Below are positions 23,085 through 33,949 of a stretch of 64,000 nucleotides of DNA, piece by piece. Source of the stretch: Liolophura sinensis (Eukaryota > Mollusca > Polyplacophora > Chitonida > Chitonidae); the NCBI RefSeq assembly GCF_032854445.1, contig NC_088301.1:12894281-12958280 (forward strand). Direction: 5' to 3'. Within the stretch, counting starts at the first letter, position 1, and each line of letters begins with the position of its first letter. The notes beneath the pieces are model-generated. The model was not told the DNA's origin, did not search any database, and worked only from the letters and a program-made list of their open reading frames with translations. The position numbers and the translations under genes were made by a program.

Positions 23085-23830
23085 GCTGATAGTAAAATCA
23101 GTAAGTGCGATTGGATCAATGGGCGATGGTAACATCTTTAGGCGATAGAAGCATCAGGTACGATTGTTACATCAGGATCAATAAGTGAATGGGGGCCATG
23201 GCAGAATATACGTAATGGTGGGAGCGTCAGTGGGTGACTGAAACACCAGGGGCGATGGTTACATCAGGAGCAATGGGAGTGATGGGAGATTATACGGGAT
23301 GGTGGGAGTGTCAGTAGACGATGGTAGAATCAGTGAGCGATAATTGCATCATTGAACGGTAGTAGAATCAGTGAACGATATTTGCTTCATTGAATGGTAG
23401 TAGAAGAATCAGTGAACGATAATTGCGTCATTGAACGGTAGTAGAATCAGTGAACGATGATTGCATCATTGAACGGTAGTAGAATCAGTGAACGATAATT
23501 GCGTCATTGAGCGGTAGTAGAATCAGTGAACGATGATTGCGTCATTGAGCGGTAGTAGAATCAGTGAACGATGATTGCGTCATTGAGCGGTAGTAGAATC
23601 AGTGAACGATGATTGCATTATTGAGCGGTAGTAGAATCAGTGAATGATGATTGCATCATCGAACGGTATTAGAATCAGTGAACGATAATTGCTTCATTGA
23701 ACAGTAATAGAATCAGTGAACGACGATTACGTCATTTTGAGGTGGTAGAATCAGTGAACGATGATTGCGTCAGTTTGCAGTGGTAGAATCAGTGAACAAT
23801 TTTTGCGTCAGTGGCCGGTGGAAACATAAG
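23085..23830 (+). repeat. Minisatellite, 38-bp unit, ~14 clear copies plus degenerate lead-in
   Basis: The unit is 'agtagaatcagtgaacgatg' + 'attgcgtcattgagcggt'. Copies are clear from about 23315. From 23085 to 23315 the same phrases ('gatggtaacatc', 'agaatcagt') occur in a scrambled, older form. Confidence 0.92.
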
Positions 23831-24234
23831 GATCACGATTATTACACTGTATGACTGTTTGCTCAAACTTCCATACACAAGGTAACAGTCATTCAGGCCC
23901 TCTTAGGTTGTTCTCTGTGTACGTTGAAACCATGTGTCAGACGCCACATGTCGGCCACTGGTCCATTGATTATTTTGGTAACGTCACTAACCATCATAGG
24001 CTGAATCGCAAGCGAATTAGATGAAAGTGGAAATTCCACAGAACTTTGATTTGGCTTACATGTAGAAAACATGCCGCTTTTTACCCCATGGAAATTATTG
24101 CAACTTACCCCAACAACATACGCCTTAAATCTTAGCTATTCTGTCACGAAAGTTAAGAGTTTTTGAACAGCCTCATGTTTGGCACATTTGGACATACTCA
24201 GCAAATGCATTAATCGCATAATTCATTTGTATTA

Positions 24235-24545
24235 TGAAGTGAGTTCGAATCCAGCTCATGCTGGCCATCTCTCCGGCAAGTCTGATGATCGTGGGTTTCC
24301 TCCGTGCTCTACCCGGTTTTCTCCCAGCATAACGCTGAAGCCACTTTCACAAAAACTTCGGAATTCAATTTTTCGTAACTCCTGTCGTAAATGACGCCAC
24401 CTTTTGACACTGTAACCTGAACAACGCCTTTTGCGAAAAAGTTACAAGTAATGTGACTTAGTTTTGTGGAAGAGGCCCGTGGCCGCCGTTGTATAATGTG
24501 AAATATTCTTGAGTACGGCGTAAAACACCAATGAAATCAAATACA
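24235..24545 (+). mobile_element. SINE, interrupted by ~110 bp
   Basis: The head fragment has B box 'gagttcgaatccagctcatg', then 'gtgggtttcctccgtgctct' and 'ccagcataacgctgaagcc'. The body then breaks at about 24360 and resumes at 24480 with 'ggccgccgttgtataatgtg' and tail 'gagtacggcgtaaaacacca'. The inserted segment has no recognised origin. Confidence 0.8.
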
Positions 24546-24774
24546 TAAATAATGTACGTAAACCTGAGAGTCGTTGTAGCAGAGAAAAATTGTCAGTACT
24601 ACTTTGAAAAGTATTCCAATAGATAATTAAATAAAAATATATAATATCATAAATATAAAATCGTCCTTTTGGCCAACACGAATAAGACTAACCTTGACAG
24701 TGTGTATGTTTGATGGAACGAATAGATAGTAATATAGGGATGTACAAATGTATGATTAGAATAACATATTTGTT

Positions 24775-25240
24775 TGTTTATATTTATTTATTTATTTAAT
24801 TTTTGTTTAACGCCATACGCACGAATGATTGGTTCATTGGCCGCGGTTATTTTTATTTTGATGAGGACGGAGGTGTGTCTGGAGTAAACCACCGACTTTT
24901 GGCAGGTTAGTGATGGCCTTTTTGACGTGCGATGTACAGACATGCGCACCATATTGTTAGGTCAGTCTTGAAAATAGTTTAAATAAAAACGAAATATAGA
25001 ATCATGCATCGCCATGTATCTTTTGTTGGAGTTACAACAATACTCTACTATACTGGTAGACGTTATAAGTAGTCTTCAACGAACGTTAAGCTGCGCAAAC
25101 AACCAGTGTTGTCGACAGTCACCACAGCTCCACGAGCGGTATTAGAATAGGAGAATCTACAAATTCAATAACCTAGGCCTTGCTTGACTCCTCACCTCGT
25201 GTGTCCTAGCATCGTGTCAGGAAGGAATGACTGAAATGTG
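24775..25240 (-). mobile_element. Second tRNA-headed SINE family (type 2), interrupted copy
   Basis: The + strand shows the tail first ('tatttatttatttatttaat', 'gtttaacgccatacgcac'). Then comes the body 'ggagtaaaccaccgactttt', 'gatgtacagacatgcgcacc', 'atattgttagg' and, after ~90 foreign bases, 'tagtcttcaacgaacgttaa'. The same body order recurs at 26570, 27780, 38190 and 44600. Confidence 0.7.
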
Positions 25241-25244
25241 GTAT

Positions 25245-26560
25245 GTGATCTCGTACCTAACTCAGAACAGCGTTTGAATTGTTGTCAAACATGATGTAGC
25301 ATTAATAATCAGAGTACTCTATTTCTTCTAATTTTTGAACACCTGCTCGCTCATTTTAACTAATTTATAGGTATATGTAGCAGGAATATTGAGTTCCTTT
25401 TTCTCACACGGTTAGACTATCTGAAGAACAATATATTCATATCTTTACTTTTCCAAAAGGCTGGTGAAGAAATGTAATATTTTACTTTCAGCACTACTAA
25501 TATCTGCCCCAAAAATTTGAAGACTTATGGTTTTACCACATTTGTTTTTTTTTTAAGGTTTCTAAGTGTTGCACCAGTGTGAAAATAGTTATCACGTGGG
25601 TGAAAGCAATTAAGGTGAAAAGATTTTCCACTTGGCATATAAGTTCTCACATGGCCGAATAGATGACTGAAAATCCACGCGATGCAATAAGGCGCGTGAT
25701 CATTTTCGTGACCATACACAGAGGATAGTGGAGGAGAGAGGGGGATTTTAATCACACGTTATTGAACATTATTAAACAAGGTTTAGACAAACATAATAAA
25801 AATATCAGAATTAAAATATATAGGCATAACTTGTGGGCTCAAATACATATCGCCTTCATGGAAACCTGCCTGCATGGACACTCTTGTCATTCCTGCCTTA
25901 CAAGCTTCAGTCTATACGTGTGTATGTCAAAACAGCGTTACAGCGGAAACTAGACTTGAACGAACTTGCACGTCATTGGCTGCACATGATAGCATGGCGG
26001 CAATTTCGATTTTCTCAATGTCCATTAGCATTTTTAGTTACTTTGACCTGCGATATGTTGGTTATACAACCTCGCAAAAAAGGTGTTGCTTAGAACTGTT
26101 AGTTCTATACTATGGATACATCTATTTTTTACAAACAGCTATTTTATAGGCATAATCCCAAATTATACATGTGGTTTTACTACAGAGATCACACATTCGC
26201 TTCCATTTCCTCTTCGTTCGGCTTTGGGACCCAAGAGGCTTTTCCAGCGGTTAGCTCCCGGGTGACCTGATCTCCACGGGGCTCTACACGGCTTACCCCT
26301 TGCACGCACGAACCTGACAGCGGTTATCTAAATGGACTATTCTTGAACTCGGCTTAAAACACAAATAAAAGTACTAAAAGAAACCGCAACTAGTGCATCT
26401 TGATTTTAACTCAAAACCGGCTGCTTACACCGGCAAAACCGGCTGCTTACAATGGTTTTGGCCGAAAAATGAAACCATTTCCTGCAATTTATTTTACCAC
26501 AAAAATTACAGTCCTGGGGATGGGCTAATGAAATACTGAAATGTTCAACTGCAGTGTGGT
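25245..26560. other. Gene-free stretch with a degenerate SINE
   Basis: A SINE remnant lies around 26220-26370 (ending 'ttcttgaactcggcttaaaa'). A duplicated phrase 'aaccggctgcttaca' occurs at 26415-26455. No supported gene. Confidence 0.45.
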
Positions 26561-26569
26561 TTCATGCTT

Positions 26570-26870
26570 TTCACTTCGTTGGTGGTAATTTAATGGATAG
26601 AGAAAAACGGAATACCCTGGGTTAAACGACCGATTTTGGGCAAATCACTGGGGAAATTTCCCACATGTGATGCACAGACATGCACACCATATTGCTGAAG
26701 GCTCGTAGTCTTCAACAAGCGTTAAATGGCAGATAAGTCCTTTGGAGAGTCGTCGACCGTTTATTGTTATTATTGACACCCTCCGAACAGAGAGTTCACA
26801 GGGATACACCAATTCCCTGAGCCAATACCTCGTGTCTTAGAAACACTGAGTGTCATGTCCAGTACTTGAT
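26570..26870 (-). mobile_element. SINE type 2 copy
   Basis: Contains 'cacatgtgatgcacagacat', 'gcacaccatattgctgaagg', 'tagtcttcaacaagcgttaa', 'attattgacaccctccgaac' and the region that becomes the tRNA-like head on the - strand ('caatacctcgtgtctta'). Confidence 0.75.
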
Positions 26871-26999
26871 GTTCCAAAGGGACAGCAGTGTAAATCTGAG
26901 GTCATTATATCAGATGAATGCTTGGTGTTAAAGACGACACAAACTAACAAGAAAACAAGCAAACAGGAAACGTGGAACATACAATGAAAAATCATTATG

Positions 27000-27065
27000 T
27001 TTATTTATTTATTTTTTATTTATTATTCCACTAGTGTTTTACTCCCTACTCAGGAATACTTCCCG
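27000..27065 (-). mobile_element. SINE tail fragment
   Basis: (TTTA)n followed by 'agtgttttactccctactca' and 'ggaatacttcccgtag', a diverged family tail read on the - strand. Confidence 0.5.
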
Positions 27066-27584
27066 TAGATGACAGCGAAATCGTTATGTTCAAGCCTAAA
27101 CACGAATGTACTAAGTCGACATTGCTCAACATCATTACTTACGACAAAGAAAATGACAACTGCCGTTGAGTGTCTTTGTATCAAAATCACCAACTTGTCC
27201 AGACAATTATCAAAAGCGAAATGGTTAAAGATGAATTCAAGATTTGCCATTGTCATAGACGACGCAAGGAGATGCCTATATTTTCTTTAACTTTTAAATC
27301 TGGTGTAAAGCTTCAAATTGGACGGTTTAGAAATCTTAAGCAGCTTTGTATTTTAAAATGAAACTTATTATAGTATCACTGTTTCAGGTAATAATTATTA
27401 TGAATTTATCACGTGCTTACGAGAGGATTTACTGCAGCGTTTGGATTAGCTTTCCATTATAACTGAGCCCATTGTTTAGCATAGAGCAACGCCTGAAACA
27501 TGGACGGTGTGCAGGTCTGGACCCAGTGGATTTAAATGGTAATAAGACTTAGGTCCAGAATTACATTCAGTACAGATTACAGTG

Positions 27585-28045
27585 CAATTTACTTCGTATT
27601 ATTTACTTATTTATTTAATTGGCGTTATACGCTGCACCAAAAAATACTATTTAATGTTAGGACATGCCTGGTATCCGATCTATTTGTTTGTTTGGTGCCA
27701 TTTCAAAGAATGTAATCTTTGTAAATGTAAGATTTTAGCACGTAGTCGATATCGCTCAGTCTTATAAGTAGAGAAAACCACGGTGCCCGGAGTAAAGCGC
27801 CAAGCTTTGGCAAATTTCTCGGGAACGTTAGCATGTTTGAGGTCCAGATATGCACATCATATTGGGGCACGACGGCTGGTCCTCAACCATCATTAAACTG
27901 CACAAACGGCCATAGAAAGGTCCTCGAGAGTTCATCGTTATTCTTGATAACCCCAAACAGAGAGAACAAGAGAATACACAAATGTCCTGTCCAAGGCCGG
28001 GATTGAACCCACGCCTCGTGAGGTCTACCAACATATCCCAATGAC
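27585..28045 (-). mobile_element. SINE type 2, best copy
   Basis: On the - strand the head has a pol III B box-like 'gggttcaatcccggcc' (about 27995-28010). The body then passes through the 'ataaccccaaacagag' and 'catcattaaactgcacaaac' blocks as seen on the + strand. It ends in the shared 3' tail with 'ttatttatttaattggcgtt' at 27605-27630. A short extra segment lies between tail and body (about 27650-27760). Confidence 0.75.
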
Positions 28046-28094
28046 TTACTCTGCATGTAGCTTAAAATTTTATACACTTTTACGCAACACTCCT

Positions 28095-28300
28095 CAGTTT
28101 AATATTCAGAGATGCATGATTTATCAGAAGCAAATCTCCGGCCGTGCGTCTGATAGCATGCTGCGAGTTGTCGTGGGTTGCCCCTAGACACTAGCCGGTT
28201 TCTTCACACTATAATGCGGGCCTCCGTTCTGTAAGTGATATATTCGAGAGAAAGGCGTAAAGCTCCAATCAAATAACTCCATAAATAAATATATAAATCA
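28095..28300 (+). mobile_element. SINE (shared-tail family), diverged
   Basis: 'ctagccggtttcttcacact', 'ataatgcgggcctccgttct', 'gtaagtgatatattcgagag', 'aaaggcgtaaagctccaatc' follow the family order with substitutions, ending in 'aataaatatataaat'. Confidence 0.65.
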
Positions 28301-28304
28301 ACAG

Positions 28305-29880
28305 AAGGAGGGACCAGGGAATGGCTTGAGCAAATACGTAACGACACTTCACAATATACCTTTATATTGCTTCTGACTACAAGCAGTTACGATTTTGCAT
28401 TGTATTGGACTTCATTTAAAGTTTCAGTTGTCTGATTTATAACATTTTACTTGTTATCACCCGTAACAATTTTATTTTGTCGAAGAAAGTGTTTTCCATC
28501 TAACGGCTGGTCAGACTTCCTTATATATTGTCCAAATAGATTTCTGACTACTGCCTGTCGTAAAAGGCTACAAGAACGTTAACGATAGAAAAAAAAACTG
28601 TGGCAATACCAGTCATTCTGTTTCAAGCCTCAAGAAAATTCTATTTTCTACACAGCAAGAAAAAAATGTGGACCTACCACATCATTCGTTCTGAGCTAGA
28701 CGATTTGCTAAATCTACCAAAGTTTTCCACGGCGTCCTGGTCTCCTCTATGCTACATAATGTGGAAATTAATAGCCAGATCCCCAGCCTGATCTCCGTGC
28801 ATCGACTCGGCAACAAATATCACTACAGTATTTAATACTCCCAATCCGATAATACATAACATTGATCGAATTTGAACACGCTATTGATGAGATACTTCAT
28901 CCCATAACTACTGCATGCATCTGCACCGTGTCGGGTGAGTTCAGCCATGCCGCCCACCAAGTACTTAAAAAGGTGGCATTTCTCGGCCGAACTTTTATTT
29001 ACCGTCTCTCTTCAAGCTGCTTTTGGGCAGTTTAAACAGAACGGATTATCGTTATGTAATTGTGCGCTGACAGTTCGTGAGACGCTGTTAGTTTTAATTA
29101 AGATATTAATTATAAGAGAGTACTTCGTAACATAAGGCGGTCAAACAGTAGCAGACTTCCCGTTTCCAGCTCTGCGCGTGATCGAAACAAAGGTGAAAAG
29201 CAGTAATAATGATGTTTGATAGATGATACGTGTACCTTTTATTTGTCGTAGGCTTGTATTGTTATGGCATGTCTTTGGTTACATTGGAGAATGAAGAATA
29301 AATAAAACAACGTGACGTACACATATGATAATAAATAGCTTATAATGCAAATTAGCACCTAAGCAGAACTGGCAATTTATTGAGCGTCCACTATCAGTAT
29401 TTGTCCGCCCAAGTGTCTGGCAGATACACCAAGGGCGAACATTAGAAACGCAACCCAGCCCAGCCGTGTCTTTAATGCCTTGTCAAAAATAAAAATTAGT
29501 ATGTGAAGACATGGCACGAGTCGTCCAATATTATATTCACAATTGGATACGATATTCATGAATTGCCATTCAAAGCGGTATCAACGAAAATCACCCATAT
29601 GTCATGTGAAGTAACATCACGAGCTAACGAGCTTGTCAGTATTTCTTTTCTCGGGCTGAAATAATAGTTTATTGCAGCCCTTGTCAAAACGAATTGTGTT
29701 CAGTCACAAATAATTTACCCAGACTATCCTGTCCTGACAAGCACAGTGGTCGTAGTTTGTTGTTCATTTCGCGGCCTTTCCAGCGTTCTGCCGGTCGCAT
29801 CGTTAAGTGGAAGTCATAAATCCCAGACAAAGACGTCATCATGACGTCATCATGTTCGTCGAGCGCGACACACAGGTCAG
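28305..29880. other. No supported gene; two weak ATG frames
   Basis: A + strand ATG frame (28947-29135, MPPTKYLKRWHFSAELLF...) and a - strand ATG frame (29559-29377, with a hydrophobic segment WVAFLMFALGVSA) are open but have no recognised family. I leave both uncalled. A palindromic CRE, TGACGTCA, lies at 29842-29849. Confidence 0.35.
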
Positions 29881-29898
29881 CGCCATATAGTGGCGGAG

Positions 29899-29904
29899 TT
29901 TATT
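29899..29904 (-). terminator. Poly(A) signal of the Trunk/PTTH-like gene
   Basis: AATAAA on the - strand lies 65 bases past the stop codon at 29969-29971, a normal distance for a short 3' UTR. Confidence 0.6.
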
Positions 29905-29968
29905 CACGTCGAATTGGCCCCACTGAGTAGTTGGGTGGCCACACACGGGCCTGAGGTCAGTAGTATTT

Positions 29969-31096
29969 CTATGTTCGTCGTCGTGAAGGCCTCACGCGCC
30001 GTCCACATTCGCAACACACAGTCACGTGCTTGCGTTCGAAAAACCAGCGTTCTTCGTACGTTGTGTTGACGCCGTACGAAGGAATCGGATTACATCTATT
30101 TGGGTCCCTTCTCAGTATTTTTACAGGATATAACTTAGGAATACATTCGTATAAATTTAATACACACGTTTTAGTCTGACATTCACCAGTTCGTAGATAA
30201 CGTGGGAAATATTCTGGATCCAATGGCTTCCATATCACTTTCATTTCACATTCCCACGGAGGATGAAAGTAAAACGAGGAACTGTCTTTCATGAGGTTTC
30301 GCCTTTTCCTCTGTTTGCGCTCTAAGCGTTTTAATATAGACTTCAATGACTTTCGTATTTTACGCTTGTTGACCGCAGAGTTCAAAGGGCGCCTTTCGTT
30401 TGTTTCTGACATTGTAAAAGTCTCCTTGGGGCGATACCACCGACGCGGGAACTTCGATGATACCGGCGTGCCCATCGTCTATCACTGGCTGAATAATAAG
30501 TCACTGATTCCTGAGATTCTGTTTCATCGACGAGTCCCTCGTCATCGTCCTCTTCCTCATTATAGTCCTCATCATTTACATCATTACCCTCCTCTTCCTC
30601 GGTAAGATCTGATGACCGCGCTTTTAGCGCAGATCGTTTCATCGACTCCTCGTCCATTGCCATTCGTTCCGAGTCGAAGGCTGGGCCCATGCGCTGATGA
30701 AGCAGCTTTGGGTCTACAGGAATACATGGTTTGTTATAAAATGTTATCACTTGTCGGCCCATATCCTCGGACACGACGGGCCCTGAAGGCCGAGGGACGG
30801 CCAGAACCACAGAACTCAGCATGTACACGTAAAATAAAATGACCAGCGTTTTCTTCAATCTCTGTATCTGTAAGCAGAAACCAATTTGTTTGTTAAAGGT
30901 TGTGTACGTATGACATTCATGCAGTTAAATATAACACCTTTGTAAAATTAAGCATATTAAGTTCAAATCAAATGACATGGTATCAAGTCTTCCCAGTATG
31001 ACAGCTATTTACATTTTTCATTGATGTTTTACGCCGTATTTTATATTATTCCTCCTGTACGACAGAGACGTATAAGGTTAAACTGTAAATGATGCA

Positions 31097-31156
<60 letters not shown>

Positions 31157-31405
31157 CATTTCAAAGGGCTATTCAGAGAGGTAATTCGATGAGAATGTGT
31201 GGGTGACAAAATAAAATAGAAAGACAGTTACCGTCACATTGTATCTTGTATTTCATAGTTCAAAGAAACCTGTATATTGTCAAGTAAAATACTTAAATAA
31301 ATGAAAAGGACTTACCTGGGTACTCGCCCAAAAAACACACATCTCACGCGTTGGCGCTGTAGAGCGTTGTAAGCAGGCTCGATTTGCCAGGGGACGCGCC
31401 TTCAT
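29969..31405 (-). CDS. Trunk/PTTH-like cystine-knot prohormone, two exons, one frame break
   Basis: Exon 1 ends at 31316 with CCCAG|GTAAGT; its first in-frame ATG is 31405 (MKARPLANR), with an alternative at 31342 (MCVFWASTQ). Exon 2 begins at 30867 after ttctgcttacag, joined in phase 0 as ..ASTQ-IQRLKKTLV. A signal peptide follows (TLVILFYVYMLSSVVLA), probably cut before VPRP. Next is an acidic propeptide (LTEEEEGNDVNDEDYNEEED), then a basic linker with furin-like RKQRKRR. The C-terminal domain has 8 Cys: WEC, FPRYLRTGEC, TKTC, YECIPKLYPVKILRR, RC, and RWFFERKHVTVCCEC. This order matches the insect PTTH/Trunk family (cystine-knot ligands of the Torso receptor kinase; the partner here is unknown). 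Odd: the propeptide frame stays open to 30382 but the knot frame is -1 relative to it, opening at 30475. A one-base error, a mutation or an unseen micro-intron must bridge 30382-30475. The intron holds an (AT)n run and a SINE tail. Confidence 0.82.
31015..31070 (-). mobile_element. SINE tail fragment in the prohormone intron
   Basis: 'cattgatgttttacgccgta' followed by 'tattattcctcctgtacgac' is a diverged family tail on the - strand, the same strand as the host gene. Confidence 0.5.
31099..31154 (+). repeat. (AT)n microsatellite in the prohormone intron
   Basis: An uninterrupted AT dinucleotide run of about 56 bases. Confidence 0.95.
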
Positions 31406-31499
31406 TCTAGGACTGACTGCTTTGTGACCAATACGCAGGACCAGTCGCCGGACATCGCCCTGTCTTCGAGGACGACTGAAAGGAACCAACTTCTCTTTA

Positions 31500-33535
31500 T
31501 TCCCTCTGACTGAAGTTAACTTTCAGGACTTTCCAATCGGCGGTCCACCTACAAAATCCAACATACCAACGGTTAATTATTGTTTAGGAGATGTCTGAAA
31601 TGAGAAGATAGTTCTCTGTCCGGGGAACCCGTTGCACCCCCTGTATGAATGTACTTGCCCGAAGAAACCGTTTTCATGAGAACCAAGTAGGCTTATTCGT
31701 GTAAGCCTTTCACTTCCGGAACTGGCCAGCTGAGCATTTCAGTACCGACTAAACCATTACTAACAAATACTTAAGTACAGAAAGTAAACAAGTTTTTTGA
31801 CGAGAATGATTTCTTTTTTCCCTCTTGTTACTCTAGTGTTGCTCTAGTTACGCTTCGTTTTAAAGAGTAATAAACCCACAGCCTTACATGCGGTGATAGT
31901 TAAAGATAAAGCGACATGACCAGGTGAGCTCCTCATGTGAGAGTCTAACAAAATCTTCTTGAACGCCCACTCGCGTCCAGTACTGTTCCACACAGGCAGA
32001 AAAGATTTCAGTGGATTCAATCGTCGTTTCTCACTTGACAGCACGATTTCATGTTATCCCGCGCTATAATGTTCCAATTAACCCACACAGATGCTAAGAA
32101 ATGAATATGGGTCCTTCTCTATATAAAGTCACATATTTCACACCTGCTCTGGAAATAGCAGCAAACCTAGGGAAAACGGTCTTTTGGACCTCACGTATAT
32201 CAAACAGATAGCATATTTTAAAGCTCCCCTATTTACGAGAGCAGGTCTCATTGCTGGCGCTTTTTGGTCTCTTTTTGCGGCTGGCTTTTCATAGCAGAGT
32301 TAGCCTGCCTTTGAACTGTATCGCCTCAAATGCCCCATTTCCGGAGTTCTAGTCAGGCAATAATGCTACAGCCCACAAGAGCTTGCCGGGACGAAACCAA
32401 TAAGAACAGAATCAATGTTTATGTAAATATCGGTCTAGTCCAGTACCCTTTGGCCACCTGAGTTGAAGTCAAAATGTGCCACTGCTTCGAGCCGAAATCA
32501 ATCAGCCATTGTGTTTGCATACTTAACATTAAAAGACACAATCCATATCGGCTGCTATCTCCCCAGCTATTCAGATTTAGCTATATTTAGGTTCTGTCAT
32601 AATTGGTTAGCGATATTTTGTGGTGTCAGTTAAAAAGCCGGAGCAAGGATGGGTGACGGGATGACGCAGTTTGTAAAAGTCAATACCATTAACAATTACT
32701 CACAGGTAATACAAACGCTAACATCAAAGCTAACCAACTTGTAATTAATTGGACAAAATTGTAAAGGCTTGTGCAGAATGACGTCATAGAAAATAGCGGA
32801 GGGAAAATGAGAAATAGCGATACCTGTAACAAAGTAAAGTTTACTGACTTCTCCGATCAACGGTCTCATGCAGGGTTAAGCATCGTAAAGTTATCTCCCT
32901 TGAACCATTACCGGACTATAAATTTGCTAATAAAATCCGTGCACACTGCTGCACATCCTGAAGCCGCAGTGGTCAAAATACACGATCAGCTGATAAATGC
33001 TTGTTATGTATCTTCCGCCTACATACATAGAATTTCTCACTACGTCACCCAGAGTGAGCTGACTCCGCCATCCTAAATAATTTAGCCATTCATTAGACTG
33101 TATAACTCTCAGCCACAGTCTACCTTGCTCTGTGCATGTTCCAGGCATATACGTTAAGTGCGTACGATCCGCTGTGTTGACAGTATCTGGTCAACCGTTG
33201 GAGAGCTCCAGTTGACGCACGAGACGAGATTCTATTTGCAACATCTGCGCGTGAAATTACCATTGGTATTTGGATTATCCCTGACACGGTTACAGATAAA
33301 CCTGAACTTACGCGTGGCGTTAGCAAACTTTGTGCTTTTAAAATACATAGAGGGCGTGATTGCTTGTGGCGATCGCCACACCTACTGGTGACAAACACCA
33401 CACCTCTACATACAGCATAGCGCTCATGGAAGGTAGTGAGGAAACCCGTGTAATTTTGTGGATAGATGACAACAATGGGGAAAGCTTCCTTGGTACGTTA
33501 CAATCACTTTAAATCAGAAAGGTTTCTCCTGTACC
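31500..33535. other. No supported gene
   Basis: This lies upstream of the prohormone gene and may hold its promoter, but I find no convincing - strand TATA or initiator. A + strand 'ctatataaagtc' occurs at 32120. Open frames near 32771-33400 lack support. Confidence 0.4.
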
Positions 33536-33540
33536 TGACG

Positions 33541-33941
33541 ACAAGTGGTAGTTTACACCAGGTGCACCGATTTACAAGTGGTAGTTCACACCAGGTGCAC
33601 CGATTTACAAGTGGTAGTTTACACCAGGTGCACCGATTTACAAGTGGTAGTTCACATTAGGTGCAACGATTTACAAGTGGTAGTTTCCACTAGGTGCACC
33701 GATTTACAAGTGGTAGTTCACACCAGGTGCACCGATTTACAAGTGGTAGTTTACACCAGGTGCACCGATTTACAAGTGGTAGTTCACATTAGGTGCAACG
33801 ATTTACAAGTGGTAGTTTACACCAGGTGCACCGATTTACAAGTGGTAGTTTACACCAGGTGCACCGATTTACAAGTGGTAGTTTACACCAGGTGCACCGA
33901 TTTACAAGTGGTAGTTCACACCAGGTGCACCGATTTACATC
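33541..33941 (+). repeat. Minisatellite, 33-bp unit, about 12 copies
   Basis: The unit is 'agtggtagtttacaccaggt' + 'gcaccgatttaca'. Variants alternate tttacacc, ttcacacc, ttcacatt and ttccact. Because 33 is a multiple of 3, both strands carry periodic frames (11-residue period), which are artefacts. Confidence 0.95.
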
Positions 33942-33949
33942 TTCTATAT

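Noticed and set aside
30382-30858. Reading the prohormone from 30858 as a bacterial-style start
   Set aside because: The codon is TTG. A nearby acceptor and a phase-matched upstream exon give a normal ATG start.
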